60,835 nucleotides of DNA. It comes from Pedobacter kyungheensis. GTDB taxonomy: Bacteria > Bacteroidota > Bacteroidia > Sphingobacteriales > Sphingobacteriaceae. The DNA lies in the NCBI RefSeq assembly GCF_000812965.1, contig NZ_JSYN01000033.1, forward strand, positions 1 through 60,835, read 5' to 3'. Position 1 is the stretch's first letter. Every line of letters begins with the position of its first letter. Below are positions 53,055 to 60,835 of this stretch, one piece after another. Position numbers and translations under genes: made by a program. The notes below the pieces were generated by a model. The model ran no database searches. It was not told the origin of the DNA and was given only the letters and a program-made list of their open reading frames with translations.

Positions 53055-55532
53055 TTACATAGAACCCGAATAATTCATTTCTTCCATCACCGCAATTAAG
53101 CCTTCCAGCTTCTTAATTTGCAGGGAAACATCAGACTTAACAACATCCGTTAACCCGTTTTTGGCAATATCAATTTCCAGGAGTCTGAGTGCATTGGCTA
53201 AGGTTTTAGCACCCAATTGTCCGGTTCGGCCTGCAAGGCGATGCACAATCAGTCTGCTGTTATCCTGATCATTTTTTTGCAGGTGAAGCTTTAACTCGGC
53301 TGCATCATCAATAGAATCTTGCTTAAACCGGTTCAGTATTTTTTCCAGCATCTGCTGATCGCCAAAAGTCATTTTTTCTATTGTGGAGAAATCAAACTCT
53401 GGTTGCTCGGCTAAAATCGCTGTTTTCTCAAAAATAGATAAAATATCCGCTGCTCTGAAAGGTTTCATAATCAACCCGTCAAAACCCTCGCTTAAAACCA
53501 TTTCACGTTCTTCGGGCAAAACCTGTGCGGTTATGGCGTAAAATTTAACTGATTCGGGTAGTTTTTTCCTTAGCAAATGGCAAAGCTCAAAACCTGTCAT
53601 TTCAGGCATGCGCATATCCATCAATACATATTTCAAATCATTCTCGGGTGTAGCCTGCAAAATATCTGCTATCTGGCTAAAACTTCTGAAAGCAATATTG
53701 TTCTTTTCGAAAATTATTCCGCAAAGTTCCAAAATCAGTTTATCATCGTCAATTACCCATACAGTTCCAGGGTTTACAATAGCGTAATGCTCTAAATCCA
53801 GTTCATTTTGAGCGCGCTCATCCGTATATTCGTATTTAAGGTAAATGTTAAACGTAGTACCTGCACCCGGTTTGCTCTTTACATAAATCCTTCCACCCTG
53901 GGTTTCGATTAACGATTTAACAATAGGTAAGCCCAAACCCGTGCCTGCCTGATTGATGATGTATTTTTCTGGCGATTCAATTTGTTCAAACTCGTTAAAA
54001 ATCTTTGCCCGGTCTTTTTCTTCAAAACCAATTCCTGTATCCTTTATGATAAAATGGAAATGCAGGTCGTTGCCTTGTTTTTTATAAGAAACCGCTAATT
54101 TAATTTCGCCTTTAAGCGTAAATTTCACTGCATTACCCAATAGATTAAATAAAATCTGTTTTAACCTGAAAGCATCCCCCTTTACCGATTCGAGGTGATC
54201 GAGACCTAGATCGACATTTAGTTGCAAAGATTTCTGCTCAGCCAACGGGCGCATCACCGAAACCACTTCGTCCAAAACTTTTTTAATATCGAACACCTGA
54301 TGATTGAAACGGAATTCGCCCGAGATGATGCGGTTATAGTCCAATACCTCGTTAACAATCTGCAGCAAATGGATGGATGATTGATAAATGGCATCGACAT
54401 CCTTTTTCTTCGGAACATCCTGTTGGGTAATGAGTTCGGCATAACCCAGTATAGATTGGAGGGGAGTCCGGATTTCGTGGCTCATATTCGAAAGGAATCG
54501 TTGCTTGGCTTTTCCGTGGTATTCGGCTTCATCTTTGGCTTGCTCCAATGCTCTACGGTATTTATTACTTCGGGTAATATCGGCCAGAATTAAATAGAGC
54601 AAAATAACGGTAAGCAGAAAAAATGCAAGGATAATGATGGTAATTTGCGTAATCCCATCGTTCACCACTTCTTTTGCCTGTATACCATTTAAATCAACCT
54701 GCGCTACCGCTTCGCCTTCTACTTCGCGTAAAATCTGTAGCATTTGTGCGGTTAATGCGTTACTGGCATTGGACAAGTCAGCCTCTCGTTTTAAAAACTT
54801 CTGGCTTTTCTGTCGCTGTTCCTGTTCGATATTTTTTAACGAACCGGTCATGCTTTTCATAATGCTATCCTCAGCCTTAGCATTTAAAGTATCACGTTTA
54901 ACTTTAAATTCTTCGTTAATAATCTTGTAGGCTTCTGATTTTTTCTTCCCGAAAAGTTTGGCAAAAAAATTACGCGATTTCTTATCTTCTTCAGGAGCAA
55001 CAGTAGTGGTAGAAGTGGTGGTTTCGGTTGTTAATATTGCACTATCCGTTTGCCTGGTGCGTGTAGCTACCAGTTCGTTAAGTTTCTTCACTTCTTCCGA
55101 AAACGACTTGGTATTTACCAGCGTTTCGCGCACTTTCAGGTAATTTATAAATTGCTTATCACGATCGGAAAGCAGGTTTTTGATCGATTTTATTCTCACC
55201 AGCTGGGCCGAATCGCCACGGTATAATTTCCGCAGGGTATCCAGGCTTGATCTTAATTTACGCGATTCTTTTAAAAAACTATAATTGCCTTGCTTATTAA
55301 ATGCCTCATCGCGCTGCAGCTGATCGAGCCTGGCAATTTTATGCGAAAGATCATTCACAATTCGCAGGCGGTCGTTGGGTGCCGAAATTTCTTCTACCGT
55401 ATCCAACATACGGGTAAAGGCAAATTTACTAATGCCCCATGCCATCAACAAGGCAAAACAGGCCAATAAGAAGCCTATAATTACTTTACTTTTTACTGCC
55501 CGGAAAAAACGTTTTTGAATAACGGCCGCCAT
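53055..55532 (-). CDS. Hybrid sensor histidine kinase with receiver and HPt domains
   Basis: An 825-residue inner-membrane sensor. TM1 is about 15-38, then a periplasmic helical, proline-poor region (about 40-295) with serine/threonine-rich stretch TTETTTSTTT, TM2 about 297-318. The HisKA domain (about 340-410) has phospho-acceptor H352 in SNMSHEIRTPLQ. The HATPase domain has LKQILFNLLGNAVKFT, DTGIGFEEKD and AGTGLGLPIVKS. A receiver domain (about 590-710) has VIDDDK and MDMRMPEMTG. The C-terminal HPt domain has the histidine in IVHRLAGRTGQLG. This is a full phosphorelay on one chain. It has no adjacent response regulator; its ligand and output are unknown. Confidence 0.93.
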   Translation of the reverse strand: MAAVIQKRFFRAVKSKVIIGFLLACFALLMAWGISKFAFTRMLDTVEEISAPNDRLRIVNDLSHKIARLDQLQRDEAFNKQGNYSFLKESRKLRSSLDTLRKLYRGDSAQLVRIKSIKNLLSDRDKQFINYLKVRETLVNTKSFSEEVKKLNELVATRTRQTDSAILTTETTTSTTTVAPEEDKKSRNFFAKLFGKKKSEAYKIINEEFKVKRDTLNAKAEDSIMKSMTGSLKNIEQEQRQKSQKFLKREADLSNASNALTAQMLQILREVEGEAVAQVDLNGIQAKEVVNDGITQITIIILAFFLLTVILLYLILADITRSNKYRRALEQAKDEAEYHGKAKQRFLSNMSHEIRTPLQSILGYAELITQQDVPKKKDVDAIYQSSIHLLQIVNEVLDYNRIISGEFRFNHQVFDIKKVLDEVVSVMRPLAEQKSLQLNVDLGLDHLESVKGDAFRLKQILFNLLGNAVKFTLKGEIKLAVSYKKQGNDLHFHFIIKDTGIGFEEKDRAKIFNEFEQIESPEKYIINQAGTGLGLPIVKSLIETQGGRIYVKSKPGAGTTFNIYLKYEYTDERAQNELDLEHYAIVNPGTVWVIDDDKLILELCGIIFEKNNIAFRSFSQIADILQATPENDLKYVLMDMRMPEMTGFELCHLLRKKLPESVKFYAITAQVLPEEREMVLSEGFDGLIMKPFRAADILSIFEKTAILAEQPEFDFSTIEKMTFGDQQMLEKILNRFKQDSIDDAAELKLHLQKNDQDNSRLIVHRLAGRTGQLGAKTLANALRLLEIDIAKNGLTDVVKSDVSLQIKKLEGLIAVMEEMNYSGSM

Positions 55533-55671
55533 CTAATTCAGATTATATCCCCAACACCTATATAATGGTTTAAGAGGTAAATTGATATCTTTTTATTGTT
55601 TACAAATAACGTACCACAAGAAATCTGCTCAAAAAACTTTAATTTTATAAATCGCCTAATCAAACAAAAAC

Positions 55672-56361
55672 ATGAACCGTATCGATCGCCTTTTCGGCAT
55701 ATTAACCCTCCTTCAATCTAAAAAATACATTACTGCCGAAAAAATTGCTGAACGCTTTGATATGAGTATCCGCACGGTTTACCGCGATATTAAAGCCCTG
55801 GGCGAGCAGGGTATTCCGGTAAGTTTCGAGCAGCACAAAGGCTATTATTTGGTACAGGGCTATTTTCTACCTCCTGTTTCTTTTAATATGGAAGAAGCCA
55901 ATGCATTGCTTTTGGTAGAGAGTCTGGTAAACGGCTTTGCCGATCATTCCATCCGAGCGCATTATTCTACTGCACTTACCAAAGTTAAATCGGTGCTCAA
56001 AAGCAATCAGAAAGAAAAGCTCGAAACCATGAACCAGCACATTAAGCTTCAGATCCCCGAAAGACTTAACTTTAATTTCGAATATTTATCGCTCATTCAA
56101 CAAGCCATTGCCGAAAAACACATTATCGCCCTCGATTATAAAAATAACAAGGAGGAAGTAAGCAAGCGGGAGGTAGAACCAATTGGCTTAATTTTTTATG
56201 CTTTCAGCTGGCATTTAATTGCCTGGTGTCATTACCGGAACGAATATCGCGACTTTAACCTCACCCGGATTATCTGCATTAAAAACCTGGGCATTTCATT
56301 CAGAAAAGCTTCACACATGCCTTTAAACGACTATATGCACCTCCTACCGGTAAATTATTAA
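55672..56361 (+). CDS. WYL-domain transcriptional regulator (YafY-like)
   Basis: A 229-residue regulator. The N-terminal winged helix (about 1-60) has RIDRLFGILTLLQSKKYITAEKIAERFDMSIRTVYRDIKAL. The C-terminal WYL domain (about 140-225) has IALDYKNN, EPIGLIFYAFSWHLIAWCHYRNEYRDFNLTRI. WYL domains often bind nucleotides or nucleic acids and occur near defence genes, though here the flanking genes are housekeeping or metabolic. It is divergent from the histidine kinase gene, 139 bp apart. Complete. Confidence 0.92.
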   Translation: MNRIDRLFGILTLLQSKKYITAEKIAERFDMSIRTVYRDIKALGEQGIPVSFEQHKGYYLVQGYFLPPVSFNMEEANALLLVESLVNGFADHSIRAHYSTALTKVKSVLKSNQKEKLETMNQHIKLQIPERLNFNFEYLSLIQQAIAEKHIIALDYKNNKEEVSKREVEPIGLIFYAFSWHLIAWCHYRNEYRDFNLTRIICIKNLGISFRKASHMPLNDYMHLLPVNY

Positions 56362-56490
56362 AATATTTTTTTTACACTGCCATAGGGTTGTCAGTCGCCA
56401 CTGTTTTCTTTGCTTAAACAAACATCAAAATCATGAGCATCGCCGATTTATTACTGATGGATTTACACACAGCAGAAAAAACAAAAAAAT

Positions 56491-56988
56491 ATGGACATTA
56501 TTAAAGCATTATTGAAAGAGTTAGCGGCTGAATTTAACACCACTAAAAAATTTCTGGCCCTGGTACCAGTTGATAAATTTGATTGGGCTCCGCACGAAAA
56601 AAGCATGAAAATGAAATCGTTGGCCAGCCATATTGCCGAGTTACCTAGTTGGGTTTCCCTGGCACTTACCACGGACGGGCTTGATTTTGCCGCTGCACCA
56701 TACGAGGAAAAGCACATCGAAACTACCGATGATTTATTGAAATTACTAGAAGAAAGCTATGCTGGTGGAAAAGCAGAACTGGAGAAAGCCAATGAAGGAT
56801 TGTTAAGCGAAAAATGGATACTGAGAAACGGTGATCAGATTCTGGCCGACTACACCAAATACGAAACCATTCGCCATTCACTTAGTCAAACCGCACACCA
56901 CCGTGCTCAATTGGGCGTTTATTTCAGATTATTAAACATCCCGGTACCTGGCAGCTATGGCCCGAGTGCCGATGATCAGAACTTTTAA
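56491..56988 (+). CDS. DinB-family metal-binding protein
   Basis: 165 residues of the DinB/YfiT four-helix-bundle fold, with histidines placed for metal binding: ASHIAELPSWV in the N-terminal helix and SLSQTAHHRAQLGVYFRLL near the C-terminus, a signature arrangement. Many DinB proteins are thiol-transferases or have unknown activity. It lies 130 bp after the WYL gene. A 23-codon frame at 56433-56504 overlaps its start and is probably not a gene. Confidence 0.88.
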   Translation: MDIIKALLKELAAEFNTTKKFLALVPVDKFDWAPHEKSMKMKSLASHIAELPSWVSLALTTDGLDFAAAPYEEKHIETTDDLLKLLEESYAGGKAELEKANEGLLSEKWILRNGDQILADYTKYETIRHSLSQTAHHRAQLGVYFRLLNIPVPGSYGPSADDQNF

Positions 56989-57004
56989 GTAACTCTCTCG
57001 TATA

Positions 57005-57062
57005 ACCGTCATTTCAATAGCAACAGATTTGGTGCATTTCTCTGTCCTTTTGAAATGACGGT
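57005..57062. repeat. Intergenic palindromic repeat (tcatttca type)
   Basis: Perfect 13-bp arms accgtcatttcaa (57005-57017) and ttgaaatgacggt (57050-57062) enclose a 32-nt loop. It lies between the DinB and flavin reductase genes and shares ends with the element at 56-156. Confidence 0.75.
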
Positions 57063-57113
57063 TGTATTACCTGCGCATATTTGTATTACATTTCTGCTTT
57101 GCTAATTTTAGCC

Positions 57114-57635
57114 ATGAAGAAAATCTTTGCCATTTGCGGTAGTACAAAAGCATCATCTACCAACCTGCTTTATATTGCAGCCATTACTAAACTTCTGAGG
57201 CATGAATACGAAGTAGTTACGCTCAGTTCCATAGCAGATCTTCCGCATTTTAACCCTGATTTAGATACTGATGATGCACCTCAATCCGTTGTACAGCTCC
57301 GCAAAAATATCAGCCTAGCCGATGGAATTTTAATTTGTACCCCTGAGTATGCCATGGGCCTGCCTGGCAGCTTAAAAAATGTATTAGACTGGACAGTAAG
57401 TTCGGCTTCATTTTCCAGAAAACCTGTTTTGTCTATTGTGGCCTCCTCGCAAGGTGAAAAAGCATACCAATCACTCATCGATGTATTAACTGTTATCGAG
57501 GCTAGAGTTTTTCCTTTACTGGTACCCTTCGCTAAAGCTAAAATTAATCCCGAAGCAAGTATTACCGATTCAACAACTTTATCGGCCATTGAAGCAACGC
57601 TCAAGCAATTTGTTGCCAACCTATCCAATGAATAA
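57114..57635 (+). CDS. NADPH-dependent FMN reductase family protein
   Basis: A flavodoxin-fold enzyme reducing FMN or quinones with NADPH. The 173 residues (ATG at 57114) have the FMN-binding ICGSTKASSTNLL near the N-terminus and TPEYAMGLPGSLKNVLDW, the family hallmark. The upstream TTG at 57081 is in frame but non-conserved. Physiological substrate unknown. It ends 27 bp before rluF. Confidence 0.92.
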   Translation: MKKIFAICGSTKASSTNLLYIAAITKLLRHEYEVVTLSSIADLPHFNPDLDTDDAPQSVVQLRKNISLADGILICTPEYAMGLPGSLKNVLDWTVSSASFSRKPVLSIVASSQGEKAYQSLIDVLTVIEARVFPLLVPFAKAKINPEASITDSTTLSAIEATLKQFVANLSNE

Positions 57636-57662
57636 CACAATTTATTTGCGTAAAATTGCAGC

Positions 57663-58622
57663 ATGAACAACAACTCTGCCACCCGTTTAAATAAATTCAT
57701 CAGCGAAAGCGGATTATGCTCGCGCCGCGAAGCAGACCGTTACATTGAGAAAGGAACGGTTTTTATTAACGGGAAAAGAGCTAAAGTTGGCGATCAGGTT
57801 TTTGCGGGTGATAAAGTGATGGTTAATGGCCACAATATCGAACCCAAAGAAGAAAGCAGTTTTGTGCTTTTGGCTTTCAACAAACCCGTAGGCATTACCA
57901 GTACAACAGAAAGCGGTGTACGCGATAATATTGTAGATTATGTAAACTACAGCGAAAGGATTTTCCCTATTGGCCGCCTGGATAAAGATTCATCAGGGCT
58001 AATTTTCCTGACCAACAATGGCGATATCGTAAATAAGATTTTGCGTGCAGGAAATAAGCACGAAAAAGAATACATCGTTACGGTAAACAAACCCATTACC
58101 GAAGATTTTATTTTCGAGATGAGCAATGGCGTACCCATTTTAGGCGTAAATACCCGCAAATGCAAGGTAAGGCAAATCAGTACCTTTGTATTCAATATTA
58201 TTCTTATTCAGGGATTAAACCGACAAATCCGCCGAATGTGCGAACATTTTGGTTATGAAGTTACCAAATTAGAACGTACGCGGATTATGAACATTAACCT
58301 GAAGGGGATCCCAACAGGCGAATTCAGGGAGCTTACCGAAGAGGAAATGAAAAGCATTACCAAAAGCATTGAAAATTCATCTTCGGAGGCCAAACCAAAA
58401 GCTAAAAGCACCCCAAAGAAAAAACCAAATGCCTGGGAGGAAATTCCGGAGCTTCGCGAAGAACAACCTAAAAAGCAGTTTAAACCAAAACCAGCAGGTA
58501 AAAAATATGCTTCACAAGGTGGATCAAAAAATACTGCTAAAAGTAACTCAGGTAACAGAAATACCCGGTCTTCAAAACCGAAATCAACAGATAAATCACA
58601 TTCACGCAAACGCGGGCGCTAA
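57663..58622 (+). CDS. rluF: 23S rRNA pseudouridine synthase RluF
   Basis: It isomerises U2604 in 23S rRNA, and relatives also modify tRNA-Tyr. The 319 residues have an N-terminal S4 RNA-binding domain (about 8-65: RLNKFISESGLCSRREADRYI) and the catalytic domain with IGRLDKDSSGLIFLTN (catalytic aspartate) and QGLNRQIRRMCEHFGY. A basic lysine/serine-rich tail of about 85 residues is extra, probably an RNA-binding extension. Its stop overlaps the next start (TAATG), implying translational coupling with the DUF3995 gene. Confidence 0.94.
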   Translation: MNNNSATRLNKFISESGLCSRREADRYIEKGTVFINGKRAKVGDQVFAGDKVMVNGHNIEPKEESSFVLLAFNKPVGITSTTESGVRDNIVDYVNYSERIFPIGRLDKDSSGLIFLTNNGDIVNKILRAGNKHEKEYIVTVNKPITEDFIFEMSNGVPILGVNTRKCKVRQISTFVFNIILIQGLNRQIRRMCEHFGYEVTKLERTRIMNINLKGIPTGEFRELTEEEMKSITKSIENSSSEAKPKAKSTPKKKPNAWEEIPELREEQPKKQFKPKPAGKKYASQGGSKNTAKSNSGNRNTRSSKPKSTDKSHSRKRGR

Positions 58623-59029
58623 TGAACAGTATCATCTACCTCAATACCACTATCTTTCTTTTTCTGGCAGGTGTTCACTTTTACTGGATGGCAGGAGGTA
58701 AATGGGGCATTGATGCCGCTTTACCGACTACAGCAGAACATCAGCGAATTTTTAATCCTGGCAAAGCCGAAACATTCGTTGTAGCCCTGGGTTTACTTGC
58801 TTTTGCTGCCATTACTTTTGCTCATAACTTTCATTTCGAAATTGATGTACCCCATTATCTACGCTACGGCATCGCAGTTATTTTTCTGACCAGGACTGTT
58901 GGCGATTTTCGGTATGTGGGTATTTTCAGGAAGATAAACCACACAGTATTTGCCAGATACGATCAAAAGTATTATGTTCCCTTATGTGCTTATCTGGCCT
59001 TATCAGAATTATTTCTTGCTGCGTATTAA
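58622..59029 (+). CDS. DUF3995 membrane protein
   Basis: 135 residues with four predicted membrane helices (about 5-22, 50-70, 78-100 and 115-133). The sequence FLAGVHFYWMAGGKWGIDAALP and GDFRYVGIFRK match the DUF3995 family of unknown role. It overlaps the rluF stop by one base (TAATG), so it is co-translated. No function is assigned. Confidence 0.85.
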   Translation: MNSIIYLNTTIFLFLAGVHFYWMAGGKWGIDAALPTTAEHQRIFNPGKAETFVVALGLLAFAAITFAHNFHFEIDVPHYLRYGIAVIFLTRTVGDFRYVGIFRKINHTVFARYDQKYYVPLCAYLALSELFLAAY

Positions 59030-59093
59030 TGTAAAATTTGTTCATTTATAGGTCGTTGCAGATACAATACTTCTAGCTTCCAGCTTTTTTAAG

Positions 59094-59101
59094 TACCTTT
59101 G
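59094..59101 (+). promoter_or_regulatory. -7 element 6 nt before the rlmN ATG (leaderless candidate)
   Basis: TAccTTTG is followed by cagcaa and then ATG at 59108. Transcription would begin next to the start codon. An in-frame TTG at 59099 inside this element is rejected as a start. Confidence 0.5.
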
Positions 59102-59107
59102 CAGCAA

Positions 59108-60163
59108 ATGGTAACAGCAAAAAAAACCGATATTCGTGCGTTAGATCTGCCACAATTGCAACAACATCTTACTGCAATGAAACAGCCTGCATTCAGGGCT
59201 AAACAGATTTACCAATGGCTATGGGAAAAATCGGCAACGAGTTTCGAGCAAATGAGCAATCTTTCTAAAGACTTAAGAAAAGTTTTAGACGATACTTTTA
59301 CCATTAATGCTGTGCAGGTTAACAACTCTCAGTTTAGTAACGATCAAACCATTAAAAACACTTTTAAGCTTACCGATGGCAACATTGTAGAAGGTGTTTT
59401 AATTCCTTTAGACGACCGGATGACAGCCTGTGTTAGCTCACAAGTTGGCTGCAGTTTAACCTGTAAATTTTGTGCAACCGGCTATATGGACCGTAAGCGC
59501 AACTTAAACGCAGACGAAATTTACGATCAGGTGGTATTGATTGATAAGCAGGCTAAAGATAACTATAACCATCCGCTTACCAATATCGTATATATGGGTA
59601 TGGGAGAGCCCCTTTTAAACTATTCCAATGTATTAAAATCTATTGAGCGCATAACTGCACCAGATGGCTTAAATATGAGCTATAAGCGCATTACCGTTTC
59701 TACAGCGGGTATTGCTAAAATGATTAAGAAACTGGGCGATGACGGCGCTAAATTCAATCTGGCACTATCATTACACGCCGCTAACGATGAGAAGCGTAAC
59801 GAAATTATGCCAATCAATGAGGCTAACTCACTGAAATCGCTTGCAGAGGCCTTGAAATACTATTTTGCCAAAACCAAAAATCCGGTTACTTACGAGTATA
59901 TTGTTTTTAATCATTTTAACGATGAAATTGCTGATGCCATGGACTTGGCTAAGTTCTGTAAACACATCCCTTGTAAAGTTAACCTGATTGAGTATAACCC
60001 TATTTCTTTCGCTGCATTCACCAATGCCGAAGGCGATAAGATAGATGCTTTTTCAAATTACTTAAAAAGCCAGGGAATCAATACCAATATTCGCCGTAGT
60101 CGTGGTAAAGATATTGATGCTGCTTGCGGTCAGTTAGCAGTTAAAGAAGAAGCTAAAGCTTAA
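59108..60163 (+). CDS. rlmN: 23S rRNA (adenine2503-C2)-methyltransferase RlmN
   Basis: A radical-SAM enzyme that methylates A2503 of 23S rRNA and A37 of some tRNAs. The 351 residues contain the radical-SAM cluster C-x3-C-x2-C in GCSLTCKFCATGYMDRKRN, GMGEPLLNYSNVL, LALSLHAANDEKRN and a conserved cysteine in the C-terminal AACGQLA motif (the methyl-carrying cysteine). The ATG at 59108 is used. It follows DUF3995 by 78 bp but with its own promoter element. Confidence 0.97.
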   Translation: MVTAKKTDIRALDLPQLQQHLTAMKQPAFRAKQIYQWLWEKSATSFEQMSNLSKDLRKVLDDTFTINAVQVNNSQFSNDQTIKNTFKLTDGNIVEGVLIPLDDRMTACVSSQVGCSLTCKFCATGYMDRKRNLNADEIYDQVVLIDKQAKDNYNHPLTNIVYMGMGEPLLNYSNVLKSIERITAPDGLNMSYKRITVSTAGIAKMIKKLGDDGAKFNLALSLHAANDEKRNEIMPINEANSLKSLAEALKYYFAKTKNPVTYEYIVFNHFNDEIADAMDLAKFCKHIPCKVNLIEYNPISFAAFTNAEGDKIDAFSNYLKSQGINTNIRRSRGKDIDAACGQLAVKEEAKA

Positions 60164-60221
60164 TTCATCGTTATTTCTACTTCAGTAGCACAAAGCCAAG
60201 GCCAGCATTCATGCTCTTTCC

Positions 60222-60308
60222 TTTTATCATTAAGGGATTAAGGGCGTTAAGAAAAAACATATTGGTTTAGTGCAAAGCAACCTTAATTACCTTAATTCCT
60301 TAATGGTT
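60222..60308. repeat. rRNA-proximal direct repeat, unit 1
   Basis: A 87-bp unit starting ttttatcattaag and ending ccttaattaccttaat...taatggtt. It is repeated with about 75-80% identity at 60562-60650 in the same orientation. Confidence 0.65.
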
Positions 60309-60494
60309 ATAAAGCTTAAAGGTGAAAGACTAATGCAGTTATTTTTTTGAAGCGCAAAGCCAGTGCAGGTAGTAAAGGTTCCGTCCTGCTGTACGTTGCA
60401 ATCCTTTTGGAGGCCTTATGCAAGCTTTGATGTACCTGTTCAAGCCAAAAGGGATTTCCACTGCCATCAGGGCTATTATTGAAAGCTTAAAGCC

Positions 60495-60517
60495 AAAAGA
60501 CCAAAGACTAAAGCTTT
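60495..60517. repeat. Dispersed motif agaccaaagactaaagctt
   Basis: The motif occurs here, at 60668-60691 and at 11701-11720. An inverse copy, agtctttaagctttggtctt, follows here at about 60532-60551, so paired copies could form a hairpin. Confidence 0.6.
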
Positions 60518-60561
60518 GTATCCTGCATTAGTCTTTAAGCTTTGGTCTTTCAACCGTTTCA

Positions 60562-60650
60562 TTTTATCATTAAGAGATTTAGGGCATTAAGAACAATACT
60601 ATTATTGCATTAGTGCAAATAACCTTAATTACCTTAACTGCTTAATGGTT
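60562..60650. repeat. rRNA-proximal direct repeat, unit 2
   Basis: Second unit of the repeat described at 60222-60308. The 60164-60780 spacer carries no ORF with family support and is otherwise repetitive. Confidence 0.65.
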
Positions 60651-60786
60651 TAAAAAAAGCCTAAAGCAAAAAGACCAAAGACTAAAGCTTTATCCCGCTT
60701 TCTGCTTTAGTCTTTAAGCTTTCTGCTTGATCCGTCTTTGGTCTTTGGTCTTTCAGCTTTGGTCTCCAGAATGGCCGTAAACAAGA

Positions 60787-60811
60787 AAACCCCTCAGCAT
60801 TAACTGAAGGG
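60787..60811 (-). terminator. Terminator of the rRNA operon (minus strand)
   Basis: On the minus strand aacccttcag and ctgaggggtt pair (9 of 10) around a 6-nt loop and are followed by a T-rich stretch (ttctt). It lies 13 bp downstream of the 5S 3' end. Confidence 0.75.
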
Positions 60812-60823
60812 TTCCTTTAAGAT

Positions 60824-60835
60824 TTGGCACCGACC
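60824..60835 (-). rRNA. rrf: 5S rRNA gene, 3' end only (cut by window edge)
   Basis: The minus strand reads GGTCGGTGCCAA, the usual end of Bacteroidota 5S rRNA (after GGGAGAGTA). The rest lies beyond the window. It implies an rRNA operon transcribed leftwards that ends at the terminator 60787-60811. Confidence 0.7.

Noticed and set aside
56433..56504. 23-codon frame overlapping the DinB start
   Set aside because: Short, no ribosome-binding site and no recognisable motif; possible leader but unsupported.

Overview
The window looks like a chromosomal segment of a Bacteroidota bacterium, most likely Sphingobacteriaceae and Pedobacter-like. Supporting signs are TTTG-N19/20-TAnnTTTG promoters, few Shine-Dalgarno sites, the type IX secretion protein SprA, two large SusC-like outer-membrane barrels with carboxypeptidase-regulatory N-termini, an FeoAB pair, a maeB-ruvA-sprA gene order, and dispersed palindromic intergenic repeats. 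The right edge cuts into the 3' end of a 5S rRNA gene on the minus strand. All functions are read from sequence and family memory; no database search was run.

Layout. 0.2-2.7 kb: MscS channel, PnuC transporter, ORF6N DNA-binding protein. 2.9-5.6 kb: the translation operon rplM-rpsI-rpsB-tsf. 5.7-9.5 kb: Tat-exported metallophosphatase, nagA, pyrH-frr. 9.5-11.7 kb: a LacI regulator and an Lrp regulator flank a small RNA operon of two tandem tRNA-like RNAs. 11.9-21.2 kb: feoAB and two paralogous outer-membrane barrels around an XRE-pentapeptide protein. 21.5-24.7 kb: VanZ-like protein, gcvH, C-terminal processing protease. 24.9-35 kb: maeB-ruvA-sprA. 35-47.3 kb: a minus-strand envelope and housekeeping run (lytic transglycosylase, gatA, two TatA, EnvC-like, DUF4292, TPR, dut, flippase, acylphosphatase, nitronate monooxygenase, amidohydrolase). 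47.4-49.9 kb: tRNA-Thr, twin small secreted proteins, sigma-54 response regulator. 50-53 kb: a sigma-factor gene and a Cas12f/TnpB-like gene that lacks its nuclease residues, flanked by structured non-coding DNA and a small XRE gene. 53-60.2 kb: hybrid histidine kinase, WYL regulator, DinB protein, flavin reductase, rluF, DUF3995, rlmN. 60.2-60.8 kb: repeat-rich spacer before the rRNA operon.

The most exciting locus is 49.9-52.7 kb. An ECF-like sigma factor is followed after one base by a 365-residue Cas12f/TnpB homologue. It has lost recognisable RuvC-I and RuvC-II acidic residues and stops before the zinc ribbon and RuvC-III. Directly downstream is a short segment resembling a Cas12f repeat or guide scaffold, with TTGCA...TGCAA ends and an internal stem, followed by a possible guide. 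This fits an RNA-guided transcription-activation system (dead Cas12f plus sigma factor). Upstream of the operon lies a second, highly structured element with mutually exclusive stems. The second notable item is the tandem tRNA-like RNA pair (10.7-11.04 kb), which has its own promoter and terminator, an over-long variable region and Asp-type identity bases.
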